From Enterobacteriaceae bacterium (lineage in GTDB: Bacteria; Pseudomonadota; Gammaproteobacteria; Enterobacterales; Enterobacteriaceae): a stretch of 45,203 bases of DNA. The stretch covers positions 1-45,203 of the forward strand of contig JAIRVT010000037.1 in assembly GCA_031253755.1 (NCBI GenBank), in the 5' to 3' direction. A program made the position numbers and the translations under genes. Numbering within the stretch: the first letter of the stretch is position 1; every line of letters begins with the position of its first letter. The notes beneath the pieces are model-generated. The model searched no databases and was not told the DNA's origin. It saw only the letters and a program-made list of their open reading frames with translations. Shown here one piece after another: positions 36,532 to 45,203 of the stretch.

Positions 36532-37893
36532 TCAGCGAACTGCGGGCGTTTTCATCTCTGTAATGATGCTATTGGCAGAGGTTGGAACCTGTGAGCCCAG
36601 TATTTTATTCAGATCTGCCAGATCTTTTTCACTTAAAGTACCGCGAGCCTGTTGGTTAACTAACAGACTTATCAGATACTTATAACGCGCATCGGATAAA
36701 TTCCGTTTGGCTTGATATAACTTCGTGGTGGCATCCAGTACGTCAACAATCGTGCGGGTGCCTACCTGATAACCGGCTTCCATCGAGTTCAGTGAACTTT
36801 CAGCCGACACAACAGCCTGCTTGTTCGCTTCAATACTGCTAATGGATGCGTTGATATCATTGTAGGAAGAACGTACTTCCTGAGTCACTTTACGGTAAGT
36901 GTTTTCCAGGTTTTGGCTGCTGGAGACAAAATTATATTTAGCCTGTTCAACCTGAGACATAGTTGCACCACCACTGTAAAGCGGCAGGCTCAGGGAGACA
37001 CCAACAGAATTGTTGCCGGCATATTTATTGCCGTATTGACCGTTACGCTGGTGTTCGTTATCGACTCCGGTACTGGCCGATAAGCCAATCGTTGGCATAT
37101 AACCGGTTTGTGCCAGTTTAATTTGCTCACGTCGCAAATCCTGCGTTAAACGTGCAGATAGCAGGTCAAGATTACGAGCTTCCGCATCTTTCAGCAGAGT
37201 TTCGGCAGGCTGTGGTTTATCCGCTTTGAAGTGATCGATGTTCAGTGACGCCAATTGTGGATAATAAACACCGGTAATCAGACGTAATTTTTCCAGCGAA
37301 TTATCCAGACTGTTACGGTCTGAAACTTCTTGAGCCAGAATGGAGTCATATTGGGCACGGGCGTTCTGTACGTCAGTAATGGCTGCCAGACCCACATTAA
37401 AGCGTTGAGTGGTTTGATCCAGCTGGCGATACAGTGATGATTTCTGCGCTTCGGTATAAGTCAGAGAATCAATTTTGCTCAGGACATCAAAATAAGCGTT
37501 AGCGGTATCCAGAATTAATTTTTGCTGGGCAGCCTGATAGCTGACATCGGCAATGCCGGCATTTTTTTCCGCTTCACTTAATTGATTCCATTTAGACATA
37601 TCAAAAATCGTCTGGGTCAGCGTTAATTTCGAATTAGCCCCATAATTTTCTTGATTATTATCACGGAAGTTTTTGCCATAGCTAGCACCCGCACTTAATC
37701 CTAATTGAGGTAATAGCGGACTGCGGGCGATGCCAATGCCTTCAAAAACAGAATTGCGATCAGCCAGCGCCTTAAGCAATTCAGGGTTAGTTTCTCTTGC
37801 CTGTTTATAAATTTGCAATAGATCTTCTGCATAGCTTGACGTACTGAAACCTACCAGATTTATAGCGATAAAAAGAGATAGCAATTTTTTCAT
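36532..37893 (-). CDS. tolC: Outer-membrane channel TolC
   Basis: TolC is the trimeric outer-membrane exit duct for multidrug efflux pumps and type I secretion. The 453-residue precursor has a signal peptide MKKLLSLFIAINLVGFSTSS cut after YA. The two structural repeats are seen: LTQTIFDMSKW with NAYFDVLSKIDSLTYTEAQK in the first half, LSLPLYSGGATMSQVEQAKY and YQVGTRTIVDVLDATTKLY in the second. The length is about 40 residues under E. coli TolC (493), mostly through a short C-terminal tail. It has an intrinsic terminator at 36450-36470. Confidence 0.95.
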   Translation of the reverse strand: MKKLLSLFIAINLVGFSTSSYAEDLLQIYKQARETNPELLKALADRNSVFEGIGIARSPLLPQLGLSAGASYGKNFRDNNQENYGANSKLTLTQTIFDMSKWNQLSEAEKNAGIADVSYQAAQQKLILDTANAYFDVLSKIDSLTYTEAQKSSLYRQLDQTTQRFNVGLAAITDVQNARAQYDSILAQEVSDRNSLDNSLEKLRLITGVYYPQLASLNIDHFKADKPQPAETLLKDAEARNLDLLSARLTQDLRREQIKLAQTGYMPTIGLSASTGVDNEHQRNGQYGNKYAGNNSVGVSLSLPLYSGGATMSQVEQAKYNFVSSSQNLENTYRKVTQEVRSSYNDINASISSIEANKQAVVSAESSLNSMEAGYQVGTRTIVDVLDATTKLYQAKRNLSDARYKYLISLLVNQQARGTLSEKDLADLNKILGSQVPTSANSIITEMKTPAVR

Positions 37894-38421
37894 TTGCGGT
37901 CCTTGTGGTGTTGCTATTTTGCTTAAGTTGCCTCTGCATCAAAACATGTCTGCATCAAAAACATGCCTGCATAAAACGAATAGTACAAATTCTAGCAGAG
38001 AATACTTGCAGGATAGGGTGGCTGTTTGTGCCATATTGCCCTATTTTCTGACCTGTTTGTATCTGCAAAGTGAATTTATTTAGCTTAATGTGAACTGATA
38101 ACATCTTAATCATGGCGGATTGAGAGATATCGATCAGGATTAATCCTGTTGGTGATGAGCTGGTTTGCCGTGAAGCGATTCGGCGTAAAGCTATTTGTCG
38201 TAAGCGATATGTCGTAAAACCGTGGCGTTGTCGTAAAACCGTGGCGCGGGCTGGCATAACACGATGAAAAATTTAAAAATGTGTGTCTGGCGGTATAATC
38301 ACTTTTTTTGTTTTAAAAAAACCTGAGTGTTGAAAAACATGAAGTGTGCCCCAGTCAGCAGATCTCGTGTATAAAGACACGTTAGAATGCCTCCCTACGA
38401 TCGACAGGAAAAGGAAACCTT
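37894..38421. other. 528-bp divergent region between tolC and cpdA
   Basis: E. coli-type genomes carry nudF and yqiB here; no remnant of either is seen. Visible features are repeated TGCATCAAAA-type units at 37937-37975, tandem GTCGTAAAACCGTGGCG units around 38211-38246, and a -10-like TATAAT at 38292-38297 that could drive cpdA. The rest is AT-rich with no open frame worth calling. Confidence 0.55.
38211..38246 (+). repeat. Tandem repeat of GTCGTAAAACCGTGGCG
   Basis: Two perfect 17-base copies (38211-38227 and 38230-38246) have a 19-base period, with degenerate units (GTCGTAAGCGATAT, GGCGTAAAGC) leading into them from 38165. It lies in the cpdA upstream region. Confidence 0.8.
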
Positions 38422-39261
38422 TTGGAAAGCCTGCTTGAAATACCTGTGGCGGAAGATGCCACAGCAAGAATATTGCAAATTACTGACATGCACCTTTTCG
38501 CCAATAAAAGCGGTTCGTTATTGGGTGTCAATACCTATCGCAGCTATCAAGCTGTGCTGGATGCGATCCTTGAGCAAAATCTCGATATCGATCTGATCAC
38601 TGTCACTGGCGATGTAGTGCAGGATCAGACCATTGATGCTTATCAGCATTTTGTTGAAGGTATTGCCCGTTTGCCTGCGCCCTGTGTCTGGCTGCCCGGT
38701 AATCATGATTATCAGCCTGCCATGGTCGATGTATTGGCTAGCGCAGGGATCTCACCATCTAAACAAATCTTCATCGGCCAACACTGGCAATTACTCATGC
38801 TGGACAGTCAGGTTCAGGGCGTTCCCTACGGTGAGCTGACGGACTATCAGCTTGAATGGGTGAAGAAGTGTCTGGACGAAAACCGTGAACGCTATACCAT
38901 TATCACACTGCACCACCATCCGGTGCCGTCAGGCTGTATCTGGCTGGATTCCCATAGTTTACGTAATGCACCCGCTTTGGCAGAACTGCTGAAAGGGCAG
39001 ACACAGGTGAAAATGGTGTTGTGCGGGCACATTCATCAGGAACTGGATGAAGTGTGGAATGGCATTCGTGTCATGGCAACGCCATCAACGTGCGTGCAAT
39101 TTAAACCACATTGTACTAATTTTACGCTTGATACAGTGGCTCCGGGTTGGCGTTACCTTGAATTGTCTGTGACTGGCAATGGAGAAGCACAACTGCAAAC
39201 GCAACTTCACAGGCTCAGGAGTAATGAATTTTGCCCGGATTTAGATTCGGACGGGTATTAA
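38422..39261 (+). CDS. cpdA: 3',5'-cyclic-AMP phosphodiesterase CpdA
   Basis: CpdA hydrolyses cAMP and so damps CRP signalling. The 279-residue metallophosphoesterase shows the family metal motifs in order: [33 protein letters not shown] and LCGHIHQE. The start is TTG ([12 protein letters not shown]), with AAGGA 6 bases upstream; the E. coli N-terminus MESLL aligns here, so the TTG is credible. Its TAA overlaps the yqiA ATG by one base, and the pair lies upstream of parE as in E. coli. Confidence 0.96.
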   Translation: MESLLEIPVAEDATARILQITDMHLFANKSGSLLGVNTYRSYQAVLDAILEQNLDIDLITVTGDVVQDQTIDAYQHFVEGIARLPAPCVWLPGNHDYQPAMVDVLASAGISPSKQIFIGQHWQLLMLDSQVQGVPYGELTDYQLEWVKKCLDENRERYTIITLHHHPVPSGCIWLDSHSLRNAPALAELLKGQTQVKMVLCGHIHQELDEVWNGIRVMATPSTCVQFKPHCTNFTLDTVAPGWRYLELSVTGNGEAQLQTQLHRLRSNEFCPDLDSDGY

Positions 39262-39869
39262 TGTCGACATTACTTTATCTACATGGTTTTAACAGTTCAC
39301 CACAATCGGCAAAAGCGAATGCGCTGAAAACGTGGTTACATCAACAGTCTCCTGACATCAATATGCTGGTGCCACAATTGCCGCCTTATCCTGAAGATGC
39401 CGCCGCCTTGCTGGAAGAGCTGGTGATAGCCCGCGCGGGAGAGCATATTGGTCTGGTCGGTTCGTCCTTGGGCGGTTATCTGGCTATCTGGCTTTCACAA
39501 TGTTTTGGCCTGCCTGCCGTCGTCGTTAACCCGGCGGTTCGTCCATTCGACCTTCTACAGAATTATCTTGGGGAAAACGTGAACCCCTATACCGGAGAGC
39601 GGTATACTCTCGAACAAAGTCACATCCATGACCTCAAAGTGATGCACATCGACCCGCTGGAATCACCCGATTTAATCTGGTTATTGCAACAAACCGGGGA
39701 TGAAGTGCTGGATTACCGTCAGGCTGTTGCTTATCTGATGCAGTGCAGGCAGACAGTCGAATCAGGCGGGAATCATACTTTTGTGGGTTTCGAATACTTT
39801 TTCCCTCAAATCATCGACTTTCTGGGGTTAGCCAGTGGCGATAATAAAAAAATTGCCAAAAATAAGTAA
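39261..39869 (+). CDS. yqiA: Esterase YqiA
   Basis: A 202-residue small alpha/beta-hydrolase. After [20 protein letters not shown] with the oxyanion HGFNSS, the nucleophile elbow is [15 protein letters not shown] with Ser in GSSLG. Later [17 protein letters not shown] and the C-terminal [13 protein letters not shown] supply the catalytic His. E. coli YqiA hydrolyses short and palmitoyl-CoA esters, physiological role unclear. ATG 39261 overlaps the cpdA stop (TAATG), so translation is coupled; a longer frame starting at 39231 lies inside cpdA and is rejected. Confidence 0.94.
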   Translation: MSTLLYLHGFNSSPQSAKANALKTWLHQQSPDINMLVPQLPPYPEDAAALLEELVIARAGEHIGLVGSSLGGYLAIWLSQCFGLPAVVVNPAVRPFDLLQNYLGENVNPYTGERYTLEQSHIHDLKVMHIDPLESPDLIWLLQQTGDEVLDYRQAVAYLMQCRQTVESGGNHTFVGFEYFFPQIIDFLGLASGDNKKIAKNK

Positions 39870-39924
39870 GTGACTGGTATTATCAACAGTATCTACCCTC
39901 TATTTACCGAGTTATATACTGAGT

Positions 39925-39950
39925 TATGTCACAATGAGAATCGTGACATA
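39925..39950. terminator. Hairpin downstream of yqiA
   Basis: A perfect 8-bp stem, TATGTCAC and GTGACATA, with a 10-base loop, lies 56 bases after yqiA. It has no U tract. A 21-bp duplication follows at 39951-39992 (CCTATGGGTAT, twice). Either could affect parE expression. Confidence 0.4.
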
Positions 39951-40055
39951 TCTCCTATGGGTATAGCGTGTTTCCTATGGGTATCGCTTGGGAAACAGAG
40001 GGAAAACCCATACTGATTGGCCCTTTAATCATGAAGCAACCGACAGAATTACAAC

Positions 40056-41951
40056 ATGACTCAATCTAGTTATAACGCAGAAGCCATTGAAGTTCTCAGT
40101 GGTCTGGAGCCAGTTCGTCGCCGTCCGGGAATGTATACCGACACAACCCGTCCGAACCATCTGGCACAGGAAGTGATCGATAATAGTGTGGACGAAGCGT
40201 TAGCGGGTCACGCGAAGCATATTGAAGTGATCCTCCACAGCGATCAGTCTCTGGAAGTGATAGATGATGGCCGTGGTATGCCGGTTGATATCCATCCTGA
40301 AGAAAAAGTTTCCGCAGTTGAATTGATCCTCACCCGCCTACATGCAGGTGGCAAATTTTCCAATAAAAACTACCAATTTTCTGGTGGCCTGCATGGCGTC
40401 GGGATTTCGGTGGTTAACGCGCTATCCAAACGCGTGGAAGTGACCGTTCGTCGTGATAGTCAGGTTCACCAAATCGCCTTTGAAAATGGCGATAAAGTGC
40501 AGGAATTGGCGGTGATCGGCAGTTGCGGAAAACGCAATACCGGCACCAGTGTGCATTTCTGGCCGGATGAAAGTTATTTCGATAGCCCACGTTTTTCCAC
40601 TTCGCGTCTGGCGCACCTGCTGAAAGCGAAAGCGGTTTTGTGCCCCGGTGTTGAAATTGTCTTTAAAGACAAACTGGCAGGCACTGAGCAAAAATGGTGC
40701 TATGCCGATGGCCTGACCGACTATTTACTGGCCGCCGTTAACGGGCTGGTGACATTGCCACAATCGCCTTTTATCGGCACGCTCAGTGGTGAAACCGAAG
40801 CGGTTGACTGGGCGCTGCTCTGGCTGCCGGAAGGTGGGGAGCTGCTGGCGGAAAGTTACGTTAACCTGATCCCGACCATACAGGGCGGAACGCACGTCAA
40901 TGGCCTGCGTCAAGGGTTGCTGGATGCGATGCGTGAGTTCTGCGAATTCCGCAATATCCTGCCGCGCGGGGTCAAACTCTCGGCGGATGACATTTGGGAT
41001 CGCTGTGCATATGTGCTGTCGCTCAAAATGCAGGATCCGCAATTTGCCGGACAGACCAAAGAGCGCCTGTCATCGCGCCAATCTGCGGCTTTTGTTTCCG
41101 GCGTCGTCAAAGATGCGTTCAGCCTGTGGCTGAACCAGCATATTCAGGAAGCCGAACAACTGGCGGAAATGGCGATTGCCAGCGCCCAACGCCGTATGCG
41201 TGCCGCCAAGAAAGTGGTGCGTAAAAAACTGACCAACGGTCCGGCGCTGCCGGGGAAACTGGCGGATTGTACCGCGCAGGATCTGAATATTACCGAACTG
41301 TTTCTGGTAGAAGGGGATTCCGCAGGCGGTTCGGCCAAACAGGCCCGTGACCGTGAATTTCAGGCGATTATGCCGCTGCGCGGGAAAATCCTGAATACCT
41401 GGGAAGTCTCTTCAGATGAAGTGCTGGCTTCGCAGGAAGTGCATGACATTTCTGTCGCCATTGGCATCGACCCGGACAGCGACGATCTCAGCCAGCTGCG
41501 TTACGGTAAAGTCTGTATTCTGGCGGATGCGGATTCCGATGGCCTGCACATTGCCACACTGCTGTGCGCCTTGTTTGTCCGTCACTTCCCGACACTGGTC
41601 AAACGTGGTCATGTTTATATGGCGATGCCGCCGTTGTACCGTATCGACCTCGGTAAAGAGGTGCACTATGCACTGGATGAAAGCGAGAAGAGTGCGATAC
41701 TGGATCGTCTGAGTCGCAAGCGTGGCAAACCGAATGTACAGCGCTTCAAAGGATTGGGGGAAATGAACCCGATGCAGTTGCGTGAAACCACCTTAGATCC
41801 CAACACTCGCCGTCTGGTGCAACTGACCATCAACGATGAAAATTATCAGGAAACCCTTTCCGTGATGGATATGCTTCTGGCGAAGAAACGCTCGGAAGAT
41901 CGCCGTAACTGGCTGCAAGAGAAAGGTGATTCCATCAATATCGAAGTGTAG
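40056..41951 (+). CDS. parE: DNA topoisomerase IV subunit B (ParE)
   Basis: ParE is the ATPase half of topoisomerase IV, which decatenates sister chromosomes. The 631-residue protein shows the GHKL ATP site (EVIDNSVDEALAGH, DDGRGMPVDIHP, GGLHGVGISVVNALS), the transducer, and the TOPRIM domain: LVEGDSAGGSAKQARDR, MPLRGKILNTWE and LADADSDGLHIATLLCALF. The GLGEMNPMQLRETTLDP segment is typical. No strong ribosome site is seen ahead of the ATG. It is 65 bases upstream of parC on the same strand; in E. coli the two are separated by other genes, so the direct pairing is a local difference. Confidence 0.97.
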   Translation: MTQSSYNAEAIEVLSGLEPVRRRPGMYTDTTRPNHLAQEVIDNSVDEALAGHAKHIEVILHSDQSLEVIDDGRGMPVDIHPEEKVSAVELILTRLHAGGKFSNKNYQFSGGLHGVGISVVNALSKRVEVTVRRDSQVHQIAFENGDKVQELAVIGSCGKRNTGTSVHFWPDESYFDSPRFSTSRLAHLLKAKAVLCPGVEIVFKDKLAGTEQKWCYADGLTDYLLAAVNGLVTLPQSPFIGTLSGETEAVDWALLWLPEGGELLAESYVNLIPTIQGGTHVNGLRQGLLDAMREFCEFRNILPRGVKLSADDIWDRCAYVLSLKMQDPQFAGQTKERLSSRQSAAFVSGVVKDAFSLWLNQHIQEAEQLAEMAIASAQRRMRAAKKVVRKKLTNGPALPGKLADCTAQDLNITELFLVEGDSAGGSAKQARDREFQAIMPLRGKILNTWEVSSDEVLASQEVHDISVAIGIDPDSDDLSQLRYGKVCILADADSDGLHIATLLCALFVRHFPTLVKRGHVYMAMPPLYRIDLGKEVHYALDESEKSAILDRLSRKRGKPNVQRFKGLGEMNPMQLRETTLDPNTRRLVQLTINDENYQETLSVMDMLLAKKRSEDRRNWLQEKGDSINIEV

Positions 41952-42016
41952 CCATCTCGAAGCTTTCATGACTGAAATAAAAACCCTATGGATTTCGCGT
42001 TTAGGAATATTAATAC

Positions 42017-44263
42017 ATGAGTGAAATAACTCACGACGGTGTGGAGCGCCAGCCGCTCCACACCTTCACTGAAAATGCCTATTTGAACTACTCCATGTAC
42101 GTCATCATGGACCGGGCATTGCCTTTTATCGGTGATGGCTTAAAGCCGGTTCAGCGCCGTATTGTTTATGCGATGTCAGAGCTTGGGCTGAGTAACAGTG
42201 CAAAATTCAAAAAATCGGCCCGTACTGTCGGTGATGTGCTGGGTAAATACCATCCACATGGCGATGGCGCTTGTTATGAAGCGATGGTTTTGATGGCGCA
42301 GCCGTTTTCTTACCGTTATCCGCTGGTGGATGGGCAGGGAAACTGGGGAGCGCCGGATGATCCGAAATCCTTTGCAGCGATGCGTTATACCGAATCGCGC
42401 CTGTCAAAATATGCTGAATTGCTGCTGAGTGAACTGGGACACGGCACAGTCGATTGGGTGCCGAACTTTGACGGCACATTGCAGGAGCCGAAAATGCTGC
42501 CTGCGCGTCTGCCGAATATTTTGCTGAACGGCACGACAGGTATTGCGGTCGGGATGGCAACGGACATTCCTCCGCACAACTCGCGTGAAGTGGCCAATGC
42601 GCTGATTGCCATGTTGGATAAACCTGACACTTCCCTTGATGAAATCATGGAGTACGTAAAAGGGCCGGATTATCCGACAGAAGCGGAAATTATTACGCCA
42701 ACAGACGACATCCGTAAAATCTACAAAACAGGCCGTGGTTCAATACGGATGCGCGCCGTGTGGCTAAAAGAAGAGGGTAACGTTGTCATTACGGCGCTGC
42801 CACATCAGGTATCCGGTGCGAAAGTGTTGGAGCAGATCGCAAGCCAGATGCGGGCGAAAAAATTGCCGATGGTGGAGGATCTGCGTGATGAATCTGATCA
42901 TGAAAACCCGACGCGGCTGGTGATTGTGCCGCGTTCCAATCGTATGGATGTAGAGCAGGTCATGAACCACCTGTTTGCCACTACCGATCTGGAAAAAAGC
43001 TATCGAGTGAACCTCAACATGATCGGTCTGGATAACCGTCCGAGTGTGAAAGGTTTGGTGGAAATCCTCAGCGAGTGGCTGGTTTATCGGCGTGAAACAG
43101 TGCGCAACCGCCTGAATCACCGTCTGGAAAAAGTGCTCAAACGGCTGCACATTCTGGCAGGTTTGTTGACGGCGTATCTCAACATTGATGAAGTGATCCA
43201 TCTGATCCGCAATGAAGATGAGCCAAAACCCGTGCTGATGCAGCGCCTTGGCTTAACGGAAACGCAGGCCGAAGCAATTCTGGAACTGAAATTGCGCCAT
43301 TTGGCGAAACTGGAAGAAGTGAAAATCCGCGGCGAGCAGGATGATCTGGCAAAAGAGCGGGACAAACTTCAGGGAATCCTCGGTTCTGAGCGCAAGCTGA
43401 ATACACTGCTGAAAAAAGAGATTATCGCTGACGCAGAAAGCTATGGTGATGAGCGCCGTTCTCCGCTGAAAGCGCGTTCAGAAGCCAAGGCCATGAGCGA
43501 TCACGACATTCTGCCTTCTGAGCCTATCACCGTCGTCATGTCGCAAATGGGCTGGGTACGCAGCGCGAAAGGGCATGAAATCGATCCGGCAGGGCTGAAT
43601 TACAAATCCGGTGACAGCTTCCGCGATGCGGTGCGCGGTAAGAGCAACCAGCCAGTGGTCTTTATCGACAGCACAGGGCGCAGTTATTCCGTTGATCCGC
43701 TGGATTTGCCGTCTGCCAGAGGGCAGGGCGAGCCGCTGACCGGCAAACTGACATTGCCAGCCGGCGCATCGGTTGAGCACTTGCTGATGTCGCAGGAAGA
43801 ACAGAAATTCCTGATGGCATCGGATGCGGGCTACGGTTTTATCTGTTCTTTCAACGACCTGATCACCAAAAACCGATCAGGGAAGGCACTGATTACCCTG
43901 CCGGAAAACGCGAAAGTCATGCCACCTCTGGCGATCAACAACGAACAGGATGATCTGTTACTGGCGATCACCAAAGCAGGCCGGGTACTGATATTCCCTG
44001 TTGCCGACCTGCCGCAGCTTTCAAAAGGCAAAGGCAACAAAATCGTTTCCATCACTGCCGCTCAGGCAGCTTCTGGTGAGGATATGTTGAGCTGGTTGCT
44101 GGTATTGTCACCGAAATCGTCCATCATACTTTACTTCGGTAAGCGCAAATTGCAGCTTAACCCTGAGGAATTGCAGAAATTCCGCGCAGAAAGAGGGCGT
44201 AAAGGCACGTCGCTGCCTCGTGGCTTGCAGCGTGTTGAGCGCGTCGAAGTTTTGAGCGAATAA
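42017..44263 (+). CDS. parC: DNA topoisomerase IV subunit A (ParC), Gly at the Ser80 position
   Basis: ParC carries the breakage-reunion activity of topoisomerase IV. The 748-residue protein shows the N-terminal core [20 protein letters not shown], the catalytic Tyr124 in [12 protein letters not shown] (Tyr120 in E. coli), and a C-terminal DNA-wrapping beta-pinwheel. In the quinolone-resistance region the sequence reads [13 protein letters not shown]. The Gly is residue 84 by my count and lies at the place of E. coli Ser80; the Glu four residues later (E. coli Glu84) is kept. The DNA (GGC GAT GGC GCT TGT) makes this clear. AGGA precedes the start. Upstream is parE; downstream plsC, as in E. 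coli. Confidence 0.97.
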   Translation: MSEITHDGVERQPLHTFTENAYLNYSMYVIMDRALPFIGDGLKPVQRRIVYAMSELGLSNSAKFKKSARTVGDVLGKYHPHGDGACYEAMVLMAQPFSYRYPLVDGQGNWGAPDDPKSFAAMRYTESRLSKYAELLLSELGHGTVDWVPNFDGTLQEPKMLPARLPNILLNGTTGIAVGMATDIPPHNSREVANALIAMLDKPDTSLDEIMEYVKGPDYPTEAEIITPTDDIRKIYKTGRGSIRMRAVWLKEEGNVVITALPHQVSGAKVLEQIASQMRAKKLPMVEDLRDESDHENPTRLVIVPRSNRMDVEQVMNHLFATTDLEKSYRVNLNMIGLDNRPSVKGLVEILSEWLVYRRETVRNRLNHRLEKVLKRLHILAGLLTAYLNIDEVIHLIRNEDEPKPVLMQRLGLTETQAEAILELKLRHLAKLEEVKIRGEQDDLAKERDKLQGILGSERKLNTLLKKEIIADAESYGDERRSPLKARSEAKAMSDHDILPSEPITVVMSQMGWVRSAKGHEIDPAGLNYKSGDSFRDAVRGKSNQPVVFIDSTGRSYSVDPLDLPSARGQGEPLTGKLTLPAGASVEHLLMSQEEQKFLMASDAGYGFICSFNDLITKNRSGKALITLPENAKVMPPLAINNEQDDLLLAITKAGRVLIFPVADLPQLSKGKGNKIVSITAAQAASGEDMLSWLLVLSPKSSIILYFGKRKLQLNPEELQKFRAERGRKGTSLPRGLQRVERVEVLSE

Positions 44264-44404
44264 CGTGCTAACGGATAGCACAGCGAACGGATAACACATT
44301 AAACAAATCGCGTATTGATCGAGTCACACTCAGCAATACCCCATTTAAACGTTAAATATCAATAATAGGCCAGTGTCATACTGGCCTGCTTATCAGAGGA
44401 AACT

Positions 44405-45145
44405 ATGTTAGCCATTATTCGTGGGATCATTGTTATTCTGTTTACGATTTTAGTCTTTATCTTTGGTGGCATATACTGCCTGTTCAGCCCACGGGATCCG
44501 CGTCATGTGATGACCTTTGGCCGGACGTTCGGCAAACTGCATAAAATCTTCGGCATCACGCTGATTGAGCGCATTCCTGAAAACGCCACGCAATATGGGG
44601 CAAGCATTTACATTGCCAATCACCAAAACAATTACGACATGATCACCATGTCGAATGCAGTGCAGCCGCGCACGGTGACAGTGGGTAAAAAAAGTCTGGT
44701 GTTCATTCCCTTTTTTGGTCAGCTTTACTGGCTGACGGGGAATATCCTGATTGACAGGGAAAACCGGACAAAAGCGCACGGAACCATTGCGCAGGTGGTG
44801 GATCAGATCAAAAAGAATCACGTTTCCATCTGGATGTTCCCAGAAGGTACCCGCAGCCGCGGCCGTGGTTTGATGCCGTTTAAAACCGGCGCTTTCCATG
44901 CGGCTATCGCGGCGGGTGTTCCGATTATTCCCGTTTGCGTTTCCACCACGCATGACAGAGTAAAGCTCAATCGTTGGAATAATGGTGCTGTCATTGTTGA
45001 AATGTTGCCGCCGATTGATACGACAAAATATACCAAAGATCAGGTACGTGAATTATCTGAACATTGCCGCCAGATAATGCAGGCCAAGATTGACGAATTG
45101 GATAAAGAAGTCGATGAGTTCAATCAAAGTAAAAATGTAAAATAG
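44405..45145 (+). CDS. plsC: 1-acylglycerol-3-phosphate O-acyltransferase PlsC
   Basis: PlsC adds the second acyl chain to lysophosphatidic acid to make phosphatidic acid at the inner membrane. The 246-residue protein starts with a membrane segment (AIIRGIIVILFTILVFIFGG) and has the acyltransferase motifs NHQNNYDMITM (HX4D, about residue 74), the FIPFFGQLYWLTGNILIDR segment, FPEGTRSRGRGL and VPIIPVCVST. AGAGGAAA lies just before the ATG. It follows parC by 141 bases, as in E. coli. Confidence 0.96.
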   Translation: MLAIIRGIIVILFTILVFIFGGIYCLFSPRDPRHVMTFGRTFGKLHKIFGITLIERIPENATQYGASIYIANHQNNYDMITMSNAVQPRTVTVGKKSLVFIPFFGQLYWLTGNILIDRENRTKAHGTIAQVVDQIKKNHVSIWMFPEGTRSRGRGLMPFKTGAFHAAIAAGVPIIPVCVSTTHDRVKLNRWNNGAVIVEMLPPIDTTKYTKDQVRELSEHCRQIMQAKIDELDKEVDEFNQSKNVK

Positions 45146-45174
45146 TTTCAGATTTTATTTTTCATTACCGATAT

Positions 45175-45203
45175 ACCAATCCAATTTCAAGTTGCAGTTT
45201 ACA
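45175..45203 (+). repeat. Possible start of another dispersed repeat at the right edge
   Basis: The sequence ATACCAATCCAATTTCAAGT resembles the TATACC... TTTCAA left end of the 82-bp elements but with a different interior. It is cut by the window edge, so it cannot be confirmed. Confidence 0.35.

Noticed and set aside
1-45203. CRISPR array, tRNA, rRNA, prophage or complete insertion sequence
   Set aside because: I saw no regular spacer-repeat series, tRNA-like cloverleaf, rRNA segment, phage structural genes other than the VgrG spike, or transposase gene in the window.

Overview
The window is a stretch of a gamma-proteobacterial chromosome of the order Enterobacterales. Nearly every core protein reads as a close relative of an E. 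coli housekeeping protein, several local gene orders match E. coli (ppnN-queF-syd-yqcC-truC-yqcA; dapD-glnD; gntR-gntK-gntU; plsY-folB-cca-ygiM-ygiF-glnE-hldE; ubiK-ribB-ygiD-ygiC-ygiB-tolC; cpdA-yqiA-parE-parC-plsC), while the moderate GC, short TATACCC-ended intergenic repeats, a VgrG spike gene and lost neighbours (no sdaCB, map, uppP, zupT or nudF-yqiB where E. coli has them) point to the Morganellaceae, most likely Xenorhabdus or Photorhabdus. The genus is an inference from recall, not a database result.

Layout. 1-1847: 5' part of a type VI secretion VgrG gene running off the left edge. 2106-9660: DNA and nucleotide metabolism (xni, ppnN), queuosine synthesis (queF), an accessory FAD-linked oxidase placed directly ahead of queF, and the syd-yqcC-truC-yqcA cluster. 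9770-13794: yaeH, dapD, glnD. 14247-17267: gluconate operon gntRKU with tandem GntR operators. 17592-20976: a tightly overlapping three-gene envelope operon (outer-membrane barrel, POTRA-less Omp85 barrel, DUF4056-like lipoprotein). 21100-25353: zinc alcohol dehydrogenase, plsY, folB, a MazEF-type toxin-antitoxin module, cca. 25383-31782: ygiM, a shortened ygiF, glnE, hldE. 31883-34535: ubiK, an FMN riboswitch with ribB, ygiD. 34532-37893: ygiC, ygiB, tolC. 38422-45145: cpdA, yqiA, parE, parC, plsC.

How the genes work together. Nitrogen control (glnD, glnE), cell-wall and lipid precursors (dapD, plsY, plsC), LPS heptose (hldE), tRNA maturation and modification (cca, truC, queF) and topoisomerase IV (parE, parC) make up the core. 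The accessory parts sit at core-gene junctions.

Most notable observations. (1) The MazEF module lies between convergent folB and cca and is bounded by a perfect 16-bp direct repeat carrying both genes' stop codons, as if the module had entered a shared terminator. (2) Cca has lost the HD-domain metal motif and has Glu in place of the first catalytic Asp. (3) An 82-bp dispersed repeat is inserted in the variable stem of the FMN riboswitch. (4) A different 70-bp repeat occurs twice, 19 kb apart. (5) The envelope operon contains an Omp85 barrel without POTRA domains plus a lipoprotein with a conserved-looking His/Glu motif. (6) ParC carries Gly at the position of quinolone-contact Ser80. (7) YgiF lacks the C-terminal half of its CHAD domain.
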